Translations under genes and position numbers: made by a program
Origin: an uncultured Pontibacter sp.
GTDB lineage: Bacteria > Bacteroidota > Bacteroidia > Cytophagales > Hymenobacteraceae
Assembly (NCBI RefSeq): GCF_947499215.1
Contig: NZ_CANMNI010000001.1
Span: forward strand, 1,631,523 to 1,695,522
Direction of reading: 5' to 3'
Length of the DNA: 64,000 bases
The notes under the pieces: generated by a model
The model's database searches: none
The model's input: only the letters and a program-made list of their open reading frames with translations
What the model was told of the DNA's origin: nothing
Shown: piece by piece, positions 1 through 10,234 of the stretch
How positions within the stretch are numbered: the stretch's first letter is position 1
Layout: each line of letters opens with the position of its first letter

Positions 1-960
1 GTGGATGATGCCCTGCGACTGGGCAAAGTGGTGCTCAACAATACCTCCAATGCCGAAGCCACCTTCGATCCCTCGCGAAGCAAGTTTCTCAACCAGATGG
101 GCCTGCTGGTGGCAGCGGTACCATTCTCGGCTTTTATCTACGGCATGGTAAAAGGCGCCTATGACTACCGCGTAAAGCGTATCACGCTGCACTTCCCGAA
201 TCTGCCGCAGGCCTTCGAGGGCTTTAAGATGCTACAGATCTCGGATATGCACACCGGTAGCTTCACCTCTACGGAGCCACTCAAAGAAGCCGTACAACTC
301 ATTAATAAGCAGGAAGCCGACTTGGTGTTTTTCACGGGTGACTTGGTAAACAACGTCGCTTCCGAACTAATGCCCCATGTGGACACGCTGAAGGAGATCC
401 GAGCAAAACAGGGCGTATTCTCGGTGCTTGGCAACCACGACTATGGCGACTATGTGAGCTGGGAAAGCCGTGAGGCGAAGACACAGAACCTGCAGACGCT
501 GATAGACACGCAGCGTCGTATGGGCTGGGATGTGTTGCTAAACGAAAACCGCCTTATTGAGAAAGACGGGGAGCATATAGCCGTACTGGGTGTGGAGAAC
601 TGGGGTAACCGCGCTGGTTTTCCGAAGTACGGCGACCTGAACAAGGCCTATAGCGGAGCTGAGAGTAGCCCGTTCAAAGTGCTGCTCTCGCATGACCCTT
701 CGCACTGGGACGGCGAGATCAATCAGAAGTATAGCGACATCGACCTGACCCTGTCGGGCCATACCCACGGTATGCAGTTCGGAGTGAATATACCCGGCCT
801 GAAGTGGAGCCCGGTGCAATATGTGTATGAGCAGTGGGCAGGCATGTACAAGCGCGGCAGACAGCACTTATATGTTAATACGGGTCTTGGCTTTATCGGC
901 TACCCGGGCCGTGTGGGTTTCCTACCCGAGATTACAGTGTTCGAACTGAAAAAAGCTTAA
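1..960 (+). CDS. Metallophosphoesterase (YaeI-like, membrane-anchored), 5' end truncated by window edge
   Basis: Motifs ISDMHTG, FTGDLVNN, GNHDYG and SGHTHGMQ; hydrophobic N-terminal segment; ORF open to window start so true start is upstream. Confidence 0.88.
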   Translation: MDDALRLGKVVLNNTSNAEATFDPSRSKFLNQMGLLVAAVPFSAFIYGMVKGAYDYRVKRITLHFPNLPQAFEGFKMLQISDMHTGSFTSTEPLKEAVQLINKQEADLVFFTGDLVNNVASELMPHVDTLKEIRAKQGVFSVLGNHDYGDYVSWESREAKTQNLQTLIDTQRRMGWDVLLNENRLIEKDGEHIAVLGVENWGNRAGFPKYGDLNKAYSGAESSPFKVLLSHDPSHWDGEINQKYSDIDLTLSGHTHGMQFGVNIPGLKWSPVQYVYEQWAGMYKRGRQHLYVNTGLGFIGYPGRVGFLPEITVFELKKA

Positions 961-983
961 GATAGCCTATACCTAGGATTTTG

Positions 984-1019
984 AGAGAGCCGGCACTTTA
1001 TGCCGGCTCTCTTTTTTTA
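984..1019. terminator. Strong rho-independent terminator
   Basis: AGAGAGCCGGCA / TGCCGGCTCTCT 12-bp stem, 5-nt loop, followed by T-run. Confidence 0.9.
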
Positions 1020-1302
1020 TAGCTACATAAGCATATACATTTTATCACATTCAAACACCCAATTGTGGATTACATGTTTTTGCACCACCTCAAAAAATTT
1101 CCTCTTTGCAAAAGTTTACAAAAACATCCCACAACACCAAAATAAAAGAATTTATAACGCTTCGCTATACCTCTCCACTTATACAGAATTTAAACATATC
1201 CAAACCAGCACCGTAAAAGCATGAAGTGGTCAAAATTTGTTTTATACTATTTACACCTAAAACAGACCACACATTTTAAGTTTAACTTAAAGTATTTGAA
1301 AA

Positions 1303-2013
1303 ATGAAAAAGGTATTTTATTCAATAGCTATAGTTAGTGCCATGATGTTTGCTTCTTGTTCAGAGGACAGAGGCAGGACATACGAAACAGCGGAAGCTAA
1401 CCAAGATGAAAATGTAGACCAGAGCCATATTAGAGGCAGTGAGACTGCCATGAACGCCGGCACAGCCGATATGGATGATCCGGATGCCGTGTGGCGCAGC
1501 AACTCAGAGAATGTTTCAAACCAGATGGCCACTGACATGCAGTTAGACGCTGACCAGCGTACCCGTGTGCAGCAGGTGCTTTATGAACACGAAAAGCGCC
1601 TAAACGAGCTTGAAGGTCAGTATAACTATAGCGAAACCAACCGTATGGGTGGTGTAGCGGAAGATGTCGAGGAAATGGCGACCACTGAAAAGGACCGTGT
1701 TGCTACGGACGGTGGCACCATGACTGACACTAGAACAAACACAGTTGATATGAACGCGGAGCGCGAGTTGATTATCGCTGATACTGACCGTGAGTTAAGA
1801 GCTATCCTAACGCCGGAACAGTATACAATGTATGAGCAGAATCGCGCCAATTATGACGAGATGAAGTATAAGAACGACGCCACCGACACCAAATTGAAGG
1901 TAGAGGAGGATGAAACCAAGTACAAGTCTGGCGACACCAAGATCAAAAGTGATGGTGACGAAATGAAAATCAAAACTGAAAACGAGAAAATAAAAGTGGA
2001 GAAAAAGAACTAA
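1303..2013 (+). CDS. Putative lipoprotein with charged Lys/Asp/Glu-rich C-terminal repeats
   Basis: Signal peptide with lipobox-like FASC; tail of KYKxxDTKxK / DEMKIK-type imperfect repeats; no recognised domain. Confidence 0.75.
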   Translation: MKKVFYSIAIVSAMMFASCSEDRGRTYETAEANQDENVDQSHIRGSETAMNAGTADMDDPDAVWRSNSENVSNQMATDMQLDADQRTRVQQVLYEHEKRLNELEGQYNYSETNRMGGVAEDVEEMATTEKDRVATDGGTMTDTRTNTVDMNAERELIIADTDRELRAILTPEQYTMYEQNRANYDEMKYKNDATDTKLKVEEDETKYKSGDTKIKSDGDEMKIKTENEKIKVEKKN

Positions 2014-2040
2014 CGCTTTATGATCTCGTAAAATAATATT

Positions 2041-2073
2041 GAAAGCCTGTAGCGCCCGTAGCTACAGGCTTTC
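2041..2073. terminator. Hairpin terminator
   Basis: GAAAGCCTGTAGC / GCTACAGGCTTTC 13-bp stem, 7-nt loop. Confidence 0.75.
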
Positions 2074-2209
2074 GCAATTTATACCCGACAGGTTCCCCAA
2101 AATTTTGTAATTTTACTTCATGCCGCGCCACATTTAAATAGGACGCGCTGCATACTAATTCACCAATTTTGGCGTACTGAATTTAACCCTTTACCACTTC
2201 ACTATCGGA

Positions 2210-2875
2210 GTGGCTCCATGCTACCACATGCCCCTACACCCACTGCGACTACTATTTATTTTTGGTCTGCTAATGGCAAGCGCGCTGCCTGCCTTGTCAC
2301 AGCGCAATATACGTGTTAGTGGCACTGTGTTAGAGTCCGACAAAACCACTCCTATACCCGGCGCCAGCATTATCCGCTATGGCTCCACGCAGGGGGTGAT
2401 AGCCGACGAAGAAGGAAAATTCCTAATTGACCTTGACCAGCAGGATACCCTCTTGATCAGAGCCATCGGGTTTAAGCCCCTGCTATACCTCCCCCGCAAC
2501 CTACCTGTTTCAGAGCTGCGCGTGAACATTGTGCTGCAACCCGACAGCGTGATGCTGGGCGAAGTGGAGATCACAAGCCGCCCCTCCGAAGAAATGATAC
2601 AGCGTGCCCTGCGCAACATGAAAAAGGAGGACCCGGAATATGTGAAGCGCAAGGGCTATCGCCCCGAGTTAGAACCCGGTCCGCCACCCCCTCCCGTGGC
2701 TCCTACCGTTCTGAGTCCTATTTCCTTGCTGTATGACATGTTTTCCAAAGAGGGAAAACAGAACCAGAAGCTGCAACAACTCTTGCTCATCGAAGAGTTA
2801 AAAAGGCGCTTAAAGGAAAAGGAGGACTACAATCGCTTTTTCAAAGACAATACAGGCTACGAGATAAAAGAGTAA
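2210..2875 (+). CDS. Secreted carboxypeptidase-like regulatory (CarboxypepD_reg-like) domain protein
   Basis: Signal peptide, then VSGTVLESDKTTPIPGASIIRYGSTQGVIADEEGKFLI...; start codon uncertain. Confidence 0.75.
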   Translation: MAPCYHMPLHPLRLLFIFGLLMASALPALSQRNIRVSGTVLESDKTTPIPGASIIRYGSTQGVIADEEGKFLIDLDQQDTLLIRAIGFKPLLYLPRNLPVSELRVNIVLQPDSVMLGEVEITSRPSEEMIQRALRNMKKEDPEYVKRKGYRPELEPGPPPPPVAPTVLSPISLLYDMFSKEGKQNQKLQQLLLIEELKRRLKEKEDYNRFFKDNTGYEIKE

Positions 2876-2932
2876 ATTTAGCTCAAACAATCGGCTGCTG
2901 CGTAGGTTAGGGTAGAGCTATACCTATAACTT

Positions 2933-3826
2933 ATGAAAATCGGATACCCTTGCATCAACCAGACGCTAGACTGTTCCTCGTCCCGCACCTTCCGGCTGGC
3001 ATCTTATTCTGAAGAGCGACTGATCGAGACGGTGGCCCAAAACCTGAGCTGCCTGCGCCGCATTTTAGAATTCAACGTGGAACATGGCCTGTTCTTTTTC
3101 AGGCTCACGTCCGACTTGGTGCCTTTTGCATCTCATCCCATCAACACCTATAACTGGCAGGAGCACTTTAAGTTGACGCTGCGCCGGCTTGGCGACTACA
3201 TCAAGCGCCACAACATGCGCATCTCCATGCACCCCGACCAATTTGTGGTGCTCAATTCACCCAATCCACAGACAGTACAGAATAGCATTGCGGAGCTGGT
3301 ATACCAAGGCAGTGTCTTGGACCTGATGGGGCTTGATTCCACGGCCAAGCTGCAGATACACGGTGGCGGGGCCTATGGCGACAAGGAATCAGCGCTGCAG
3401 CGCTTTGCGGAGGTATACCATACCATGCTGCCCGAGGAAGTGAAGGCGCGACTTTGTGTGGAGAATGACGACCGCACTTACAGCCTGACCGACTGCCTAG
3501 TGCTGCATGAGTTGACGGGTATGCCTATCATTTTTGACAACCTGCACCACGAATGCGTAAATAACGGCGAGCCCATGCGCGAGGCGGTCATGCTAGCCGC
3601 CCAGACATGGCAGCCTGAGCGGGACGGCACCCTTATGGTTGACTACAGCGCCCAGTCTCCCGGAGAGCGAAAAGGCAAGCACGTGCAAAGCATCGGCGAA
3701 GACCTCTTCCACGATTTCCTAGTGGAGAGCGAAGGCATCGATATGGATATCATGCTGGAAATAAAAGACAAGGAGGCCAGCGCGCACAAAGCAGTGGCGG
3801 TGGCAAAAGCGCTCGGCAGAATGTAG
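2933..3826 (+). CDS. uvsE: UV DNA damage repair endonuclease UvsE/UvdE
   Basis: MKIGYPCINQTL... RLTSDLVPFASHP, RISMHPDQFVVLNSP, LQIHGGGAYGDK, ENDDRTY; typical UvdE family sequence. Confidence 0.93.
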   Translation: MKIGYPCINQTLDCSSSRTFRLASYSEERLIETVAQNLSCLRRILEFNVEHGLFFFRLTSDLVPFASHPINTYNWQEHFKLTLRRLGDYIKRHNMRISMHPDQFVVLNSPNPQTVQNSIAELVYQGSVLDLMGLDSTAKLQIHGGGAYGDKESALQRFAEVYHTMLPEEVKARLCVENDDRTYSLTDCLVLHELTGMPIIFDNLHHECVNNGEPMREAVMLAAQTWQPERDGTLMVDYSAQSPGERKGKHVQSIGEDLFHDFLVESEGIDMDIMLEIKDKEASAHKAVAVAKALGRM

Positions 3827-3829
3827 CGG

Positions 3830-4327
3830 TTAGAACCAGTCGCCAACTAATTGGTACAAGAAAGCCAACAGCTGCCAGATAGCCCATGCGAGCAGAATGA
3901 ACACCACCACTATACCTATAAGCACACCTATCATGATACTCTTGCCGCTGCCTTGGTACTTACCCTCTTCATAGTGAGCCCGGAGCATACGTACGTTTCG
4001 CTCATTAGCCTTGAAGGCGAAGTCGAAGATATTGCCAAGGATAGGAATACTGCCAAAAAGGGCGTCTAAAGCCACATTGAGCAACATGAGTGTGACCATT
4101 TTGCCACTGGCACCATAGCGGGCCATCGTCAAGATCAGCATGGCCGACACACCAAAAGAAGCTAAGTCACCTACAACCGGAAAAAGCCCCAAGATCGGGT
4201 CAAGACCGAAGCGCCAACTAGTGCCCGGCAAGCGGAACTGGTTGTCCATTAGCTTTGTGACGCGGTCAACCCATTTCAGGTTTTCGGTGCGGGGTGTGCG
4301 GGTGTAGTGCGTGTTTGCCGTTTCCAT
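3830..4327 (-). CDS. DUF4112 domain-containing membrane protein
   Basis: WVDRVTKLMDNQFRLPGTSWRFGLDPILGLFPVVGDLASFGVSAML... matches DUF4112 pattern. Confidence 0.85.
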   Translation of the reverse strand: METANTHYTRTPRTENLKWVDRVTKLMDNQFRLPGTSWRFGLDPILGLFPVVGDLASFGVSAMLILTMARYGASGKMVTLMLLNVALDALFGSIPILGNIFDFAFKANERNVRMLRAHYEEGKYQGSGKSIMIGVLIGIVVVFILLAWAIWQLLAFLYQLVGDWF

Positions 4328-4400
4328 AGCTGCCTATACGCAAGCAAACGGCAAAAGTAACGGTACCGCGCGCTTCAAATATTCTAGCTATGTTCCCTGC

Positions 4401-4628
4401 TTACCAGTCAGCGGCTCTGCGCTTTGCCACTTTGTTGTTTTTGGGTCTGTAAGACGATTTGGTTTTCCACTTTTTATGCACCCTGTCCTGCTTCCCGTTA
4501 ACGTAGCGCATACTACCATAATCATCCACTACAATGGCCTTGCTACTGCGACTTAACGGGGAGCAAGAAGAAAGAAATGCTGAAAACGTAATAAGCAAAG
4601 CAAGCAATGTAAATCCTAAAACTTTCAT
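4401..4628 (-). CDS. Small putative lipoprotein
   Basis: 75 aa, signal peptide ending SSCSPLS; basic tail. Confidence 0.5.
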   Translation of the reverse strand: MKVLGFTLLALLITFSAFLSSCSPLSRSSKAIVVDDYGSMRYVNGKQDRVHKKWKTKSSYRPKNNKVAKRRAADW

Positions 4629-4738
4629 TTGCTGATTTTAAAAAGTGAGTATAAAATATTATTGATACTATATATACCTATAATAATAATAAATTGTTTT
4701 TATATATCATAAAATTCCTATTAAAAAATAGCACAAAA

Positions 4739-4785
4739 AAGGTGCTGCACGCGACAGGCCGAAGCCATGCCACATACAGCACCTC
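4739..4785 (-). terminator. Terminator of M16 gene
   Basis: GGTGCTG / CAGCACC stem adjacent to A-run (T-run on minus strand). Confidence 0.55.
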
Positions 4786-4805
4786 AGTTTTAGGATTGGG
4801 TCGGC

Positions 4806-7652
4806 TTATTGCACCGGCTCCGGATTCATGACTACTTTAATGTAGTTATTCATCTTCAGGTAGCTCTTCGCCGCCTTGCTGATGTCTTTTGAGCTTAGCT
4901 TCTCAACCTGTGCCAACTTCTCATCCATCGCTGTTGGCTGGTCGCCATAGTAGTAGGCATTCTCCAGAGAGCTCAACCAAGCGCGGTTTTCACGCATGTT
5001 GGTTTCGATCGAACGTCTATCAGCCTCCTTTACCTTGCTTAGATCAGATTCGATGGCGCCATTCTTCTGCAGCTTCTGTATCTCCTCGAAAGTAGCAGCT
5101 ACCAACTTGTCCACGTTCTCGGGAGCGCAGGTAAAGCTGATGTTGAAAGAGTAGCTCTGTGTAGGAACGCGGCTTGCTCCGGCCGACACGCTGGTGCCAT
5201 ACACACCACCAATCTCTTCGCGCAGCTTCTCTGTCAAGCGGATTTTCATAACTTCTGAAAGGGCGGCCAAATGGTAGCTCTTCTCTTTGCTATATTTGGT
5301 CTGGTCACGGAAACTGATCATCACGTTGCTTTTCTGATCGGTGCCTTTCACCAGTTCCTTGGTCACCACACCCTTCGGCGCGCGCTTGCCCACATCCTTG
5401 AAGTTCTCCTTGCGGTTAGTGGCTGGCAGGCTGCCCAGATAAGTCTGCAGCATTGGCTTCATTTCCTCCACATCGAAGTTGCCCACAAACACGAAAGTAA
5501 AGTCGCTGGCGTCTGCAAAGCGGTCCTGATAAATCTCGTAGGCTCTGTCCAGATTTACCTGCTGCAGATGCTCCACGGTAGGTATACCGCCGCCGCGCAG
5601 GTGATCCTGCGACATGATACGGGCCACTTGGTCTGAGAAGTAGTTCTGCGGACTGGCCATCAGGTTAGGCAGAATGCCGTTGTATTGTGTCAAGAAGGCT
5701 TGGAAGTCCTGCTCGCTCTTGCGCGGCGCCGTGAATTTCAGGTGCGTCAGCTGCAGCATGGTCTCCAGATCTTTAGGAGTAGCCATACCAGACAGGCCTT
5801 CGCGCAGCTCAGAAATGAAAGCATTCACATTGGCGTTCTTGCCGGCCAACACCTTGCGTAGGTCCACCGCCGACATATCTTTCACACCGCTGCGCGACAC
5901 AATCTCAGAGGTAAAGGACGCCGTGTGGTAGTCCGCGTCGCTGTAAAGGGAGTGACCACCATGGCTGTAGGCTGACATCAGAATCTCATTGTCTTTGAAG
6001 TCGGTTGGCTTGAGTACCACACGCACGCCGTTCGACAGGGTCAGCTCGGTTACGCCCAGCTTTTCAATCTTGCTTTCCTTGGTAATGGTACCGGCCTTTG
6101 GCGTTTCCTCCATCAGCGCTGTGGCTGTCATTTTATCTTCGTAAGGCTGCAGGTCGGCAGTGGAGGCGGCTTTCAAGATAGACAGAATCTCAGCCTCGGT
6201 TGGCAGCTTCACGCTCTCCTTCTCAGGGGCAGTCACTACCACCACACGGTTCTCATCCGTAATCCACTGTGCGGCCAGTTGGTTTACCTCCTCCAGCGTA
6301 ATGCCATCCAAGTGCTTTTTGATGAATTCAAATTGGAATTCGATGCCCGTTGCCGGCATGTTGTCTAAGAAATTGGCCACGTACTGGTTCACGTAGACGC
6401 CCGAGTTAGTTTTGCTGCGCTCGTTATAAGCTCGCTCGTAAGAGGACAGCATCTGTGTCTTATAGCGGCTCAGCTCTGACGCTGTGAAACCATGACGTTT
6501 CACACGCTCATTCTCTTCGGCCACCGCTTGCAGACCGCGCACCACACCGTTTTCGCTGGTGGTTAAATAAGAAGAATAAGCGTCTTTAGAGCTCAGACCC
6601 TGCAGTGAGGTATAGGCTGTGCTGGCGAACAGGAAAGGCGCATCGGCTTGCTGCTGCAACTCGCTCAGGCGCTGGTTCAACATGCCGTTATACATATCGC
6701 GGGCCAGCTTATTACGCATATCGCCCAAGGTATTGAGCTTCTGCGCGTCCTTCTTATAGTGAAGCTGTAAAGCAGGCATGGTCAACTCTTTGTCGCGCAC
6801 AATGGCAACAAGCGTTTCTTTGTGGTTCGGGATATCGAAGCTCTTGCGCTCCTTCGGATTGGCGCTGGCCTTATACTTGCCGAAGTTCGCCTTGATCTTC
6901 TTCTCCATGGCATCCACATCGATGTCACCCACAATGGCGATGGCCATCATATCCGGACGATACCAGTCTTTGTAGAAGCGGCGGATCTCTTCGTGCTTGA
7001 AGTTCTTAAGCACTTCGTCCGTACCGATTGGCAGGCGCTGCGCATACTTGGAGTCTTTGAACAGCACTGGAAAGTACTGGTAGGCCATACGCATTCCGGC
7101 CTCCTGTCGCGAGCGCTTCTCTTCCACGATCACGCCGCGCTCCTTGTCGATTTCCTCGCCTTCGAAAGTCACATTGAAAGCCCAGTCCTCTAGAATCAGC
7201 AAGCTCTTGTCGATGATCTCCTCCTTGTCGGTAGGTATAGGCAGAATGTATACCGTCTCGTCAAAGCCGGTATAGGCGTTGAGGTGCGCGCCGAACTTCA
7301 CCCCTACCGACTGCAGGTAGTTGATCAGTTCATTCTTTTTGAAGTTTTTGGTACCGTTAAAGGCCATATGCTCCGTGAAGTGAGCCAAACCCTGCTGGCT
7401 GTCGTCCTCCAGAATAGAACCGGCGTTCACGGCAAGACGCATCTCGGCGCGCTTCTCCGGTGTGGTGTTTTTCTGGATGTAATAGGTCATGCCATTGGCC
7501 AGTTTGCCTGTGCGCACATTGGGATTGAGGGGAATCGGCTGATTCAATTCTGACACAGCCGTTGTCACTGGTTTCTGGGCCAGTACAACCTGCTCTACTG
7601 ACGTACCCAACAGGATTGCCGTTAGGGCCAAGGTGTAAAACTTCTTGTTCAT
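4806..7652 (-). CDS. M16 family zinc metalloprotease (insulinase/pitrilysin-like), two-lobed
   Basis: HFTEHMAFNGTKNF (HxxEH) and full-length M16 N/C repeats; signal peptide. Confidence 0.92.
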   Translation of the reverse strand: MNKKFYTLALTAILLGTSVEQVVLAQKPVTTAVSELNQPIPLNPNVRTGKLANGMTYYIQKNTTPEKRAEMRLAVNAGSILEDDSQQGLAHFTEHMAFNGTKNFKKNELINYLQSVGVKFGAHLNAYTGFDETVYILPIPTDKEEIIDKSLLILEDWAFNVTFEGEEIDKERGVIVEEKRSRQEAGMRMAYQYFPVLFKDSKYAQRLPIGTDEVLKNFKHEEIRRFYKDWYRPDMMAIAIVGDIDVDAMEKKIKANFGKYKASANPKERKSFDIPNHKETLVAIVRDKELTMPALQLHYKKDAQKLNTLGDMRNKLARDMYNGMLNQRLSELQQQADAPFLFASTAYTSLQGLSSKDAYSSYLTTSENGVVRGLQAVAEENERVKRHGFTASELSRYKTQMLSSYERAYNERSKTNSGVYVNQYVANFLDNMPATGIEFQFEFIKKHLDGITLEEVNQLAAQWITDENRVVVVTAPEKESVKLPTEAEILSILKAASTADLQPYEDKMTATALMEETPKAGTITKESKIEKLGVTELTLSNGVRVVLKPTDFKDNEILMSAYSHGGHSLYSDADYHTASFTSEIVSRSGVKDMSAVDLRKVLAGKNANVNAFISELREGLSGMATPKDLETMLQLTHLKFTAPRKSEQDFQAFLTQYNGILPNLMASPQNYFSDQVARIMSQDHLRGGGIPTVEHLQQVNLDRAYEIYQDRFADASDFTFVFVGNFDVEEMKPMLQTYLGSLPATNRKENFKDVGKRAPKGVVTKELVKGTDQKSNVMISFRDQTKYSKEKSYHLAALSEVMKIRLTEKLREEIGGVYGTSVSAGASRVPTQSYSFNISFTCAPENVDKLVAATFEEIQKLQKNGAIESDLSKVKEADRRSIETNMRENRAWLSSLENAYYYGDQPTAMDEKLAQVEKLSSKDISKAAKSYLKMNNYIKVVMNPEPVQ

Positions 7653-7823
7653 GGATAGATTTTTTGGTTATTGTTTGTAGTTCACGGCTCGGAAAGGAGT
7701 TCACGCATTTAAATATAGCCATTCTTAGATCATAACATAGGATATTTATACCTATTCTGATATTATATATACAGAACTGACTATTTTAACGACTAACCAC
7801 GCTGCTCTTGGGATGAATGGCAT

Positions 7824-7855
7824 AAAAAAAGCAGGCCCGAAACCGGACCTGCCTT
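7824..7855 (-). terminator. Terminator downstream of Lys/Gly-rich ORF
   Basis: GCAGG..CCG/CGG..CCTGC hairpin with T-run on minus strand. Confidence 0.7.
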
Positions 7856-7891
7856 ATACCTGACTGTAGCAGGATGCAAGAGCACAGTGGC

Positions 7892-8287
7892 TTACTTTTT
7901 ACCACCTTTGCCTTTACCCTGATTTCCTTTGCCTGAGTTGCCTTTCCCTTGACCACCTTTCCCTTTTCCACCTTTATAGTGATTGCCATTTCCTGGCTTA
8001 CCTTTTGGAGCAGCCTGTTTAACTGTATTACTATTATTCACGATAATAACTGTATTACCGCCCTTGCCCTTTCTGTGCTTGGTATGGCCCGGGTTAGTAG
8101 TGCGTGGATGGTGTGGGTTGTTCGTGTTTTTGGTCCAGCCTTTTTTGTAGCCCTTGTGGTGTCCGGCTTTGCTGTCTTTAATGATCACGACCTGACCGGT
8201 ATTGCTGTTTTTCTTGCGCGAAGTAGTACACGAAGCCATGGTGGCAACAGACAGTACAATCATGAGAAGGAGACGAAGGCTTTGCAT
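7892..8287 (-). CDS. Small Lys/Gly-rich putative lipoprotein
   Basis: Signal peptide with ASC lipobox, low-complexity GKGNxGKGKGGKK tail. Confidence 0.6.
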   Translation of the reverse strand: MQSLRLLLMIVLSVATMASCTTSRKKNSNTGQVVIIKDSKAGHHKGYKKGWTKNTNNPHHPRTTNPGHTKHRKGKGGNTVIIVNNSNTVKQAAPKGKPGNGNHYKGGKGKGGQGKGNSGKGNQGKGKGGKK

Positions 8288-8543
8288 GAGTAAGTTTATT
8301 TTTAAATTGGGTGTTCTGTTACATTTAAATCTTACAAAAGTATGGATTCAGTTGAATATAAAAACAACCACTCAGCTATACTTAGTGCAATTATTTTCAA
8401 AACCTAAAAAACAGTTGGCACAGTCCAATACTGTCTGCTCTAAACGATTTGAAATTAATTTATCCGCCTTCTCCAACCTGCATCTCCGGCTTGCGTAATT
8501 AACCAAACGCCAGCCATTTGGCGCAACCCTTAACCGCGATGCC

Positions 8544-8699
8544 ATGCTGAACAGACTATACGGGTTTCTGCTACTGACCCTCCTTGTACTCGCCCTTTTC
8601 TCGTCATGCGACGACAATAGCGCACAGGCTGTAGACGCACCGGAAGCAACAACGACCGTTGCAGCTGAAAAGGCAACAATCTTGCCAAATACTATATAG
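8544..8699 (+). CDS. Very small putative lipoprotein (51 aa), absent from supplied ORF track
   Basis: MLNRLYGFLLLTLLVLALFSSCDDNSAQAVDAPEATTTVAAEKATILPNTI*; signal peptide + FSSC lipobox; followed by terminator. Confidence 0.5.
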   Translation: MLNRLYGFLLLTLLVLALFSSCDDNSAQAVDAPEATTTVAAEKATILPNTI

Positions 8700-8759
8700 T
8701 AGAAAGATATATACTTACATCACTCACCGCTTTAGAGCTTTAGATGTGGTAAAGAAACA

Positions 8760-8794
8760 AAACAGGAGCCCCTTTGCAGAGGCTCCTGTTTTTA
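8760..8794. terminator. Bidirectional terminator
   Basis: AAACAGGAGCC / GGCTCCTGTTT with flanking A/T runs. Confidence 0.85.
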
Positions 8795-8812
8795 TTTTGA
8801 GGAATTTGGATC

Positions 8813-10111
8813 TTACTTGGTACGCACCTTGTGCCCGGCTATAGCAAAGTACAGGATGAACAAATAGCAAGGCACCATGATCCAGTAAGCCTGCTGTGAG
8901 TTAACAGCATCAGAAAGCGCTCCATAGATTAAGGGTAGAATGGCACCACCGGCTATACCCATGATCAGGAAAGAAGAGCCAATCTTGGTGAAACGCCCCA
9001 GATCAGCCAATGCCAGTGGCCAAATAGCAGGCCACATCAAGGCATTAGCCAAACCAAGCAGGGCAATAGAAAGCACAGACACGTAGCCCTCCGTCATGAT
9101 AGCCGAAATTGTGAATATAATGCCCAACACAGCCGACACCTGCAGCGCCTTCTCCTGCCGGATGAACCTAGGTATGGCCGCGATACCGATCAGGTAGCCA
9201 ACGATCATAGCTACAAGCGTTACAGAGGTGAAGAACTTGGCTTCTGTGAAAGGTATACCTTGCCCATAAGCGGCATAGCTGATGATGGTGTCACCGGCCA
9301 TTACTTCCACCCCCACATACAGGAACAGCGCAAAGGCTCCCATCAGCAGGTGCGGAAACTGTAGGATGCTAGTCTTATTCGTGTTGGCAGCAGCCACTGT
9401 TTCATCCTCCTGATCGGTGTCCACTTCAGGCAGCGACGAGAAGTATATCAGCACGGCCAGCACAATCAGCACACCCACGATCACTAGGTATGGCATGATC
9501 ACTTTCGCGGCCAAAGCGTCCAGTTCAACGGCTTTTTCGGCAGCGCTCATTGCACCTAAGCTATCTACCAACGCATCGGCATTTGAAAGCACAATAGCTC
9601 CCAGCACAATAGGCGCCAGCGATCCGGCCACTTTGTTGAAGATGCCCATGATACTGATGCGCTTAGCGGCACTTTCCAATGGCCCTAGAATCGTAACATA
9701 CGGGTTAGATGCCGTTTGAAGCACGGCTAGACCAGTACCCTGCACAAAGAGACCGAACAGGAAGAGCTCGTAAATTCGAGTCATGGCTGCCGGCACAAAG
9801 ATGGCAGCGCCCACCGCCATAATAAGCAGCCCGACGGACATCCCCCTTTTGAAGCCCGTTTTCTTCAGCACCCAAGCCGAAGGTATAGCCATCACCAGAT
9901 AGGAAATATAAAAGGCAAAGGCTACTAAATAGGATTGGAAATCATTCAGCTCACAGGCGATCTTCAGGTATGGGATCAGCACGGAGTTCAGCCACGTAAC
10001 GAAGCCGAAGATGAAAAACAGGGCACCGATGATGATAATCGAGCGCATGTATCCGCCCGAGGCATTCATCTGCCCGGTTTTGTCGTTAGTGGAAGAGGCT
10101 ACTTTAGTCAT
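8813..10111 (-). CDS. Sugar MFS transporter (FucP/NagP-like)
   Basis: 12-TM protein with FFIFGFVTWLNSVLIPYLKIACEL...; adjacent to GH20 and NagB suggests GlcNAc. Confidence 0.85.
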   Translation of the reverse strand: MTKVASSTNDKTGQMNASGGYMRSIIIIGALFFIFGFVTWLNSVLIPYLKIACELNDFQSYLVAFAFYISYLVMAIPSAWVLKKTGFKRGMSVGLLIMAVGAAIFVPAAMTRIYELFLFGLFVQGTGLAVLQTASNPYVTILGPLESAAKRISIMGIFNKVAGSLAPIVLGAIVLSNADALVDSLGAMSAAEKAVELDALAAKVIMPYLVIVGVLIVLAVLIYFSSLPEVDTDQEDETVAAANTNKTSILQFPHLLMGAFALFLYVGVEVMAGDTIISYAAYGQGIPFTEAKFFTSVTLVAMIVGYLIGIAAIPRFIRQEKALQVSAVLGIIFTISAIMTEGYVSVLSIALLGLANALMWPAIWPLALADLGRFTKIGSSFLIMGIAGGAILPLIYGALSDAVNSQQAYWIMVPCYLFILYFAIAGHKVRTK

Positions 10112-10234
10112 TGTTGTTTTAAGGTATAGATTAGAAGCAAAAAAAATCTGGCGATTAAGCCCGGGAACAAGGGTACAATATAAAATTTATCTCGCTGATA
10201 TCAGGTGTTATACCCTCTAAATTTGGCATAAAGG

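Noticed and set aside
1000-1224. 74-aa ORF after the metallophosphoesterase
   Set aside because: Starts inside a terminator hairpin and runs through AT-rich intergenic DNA.
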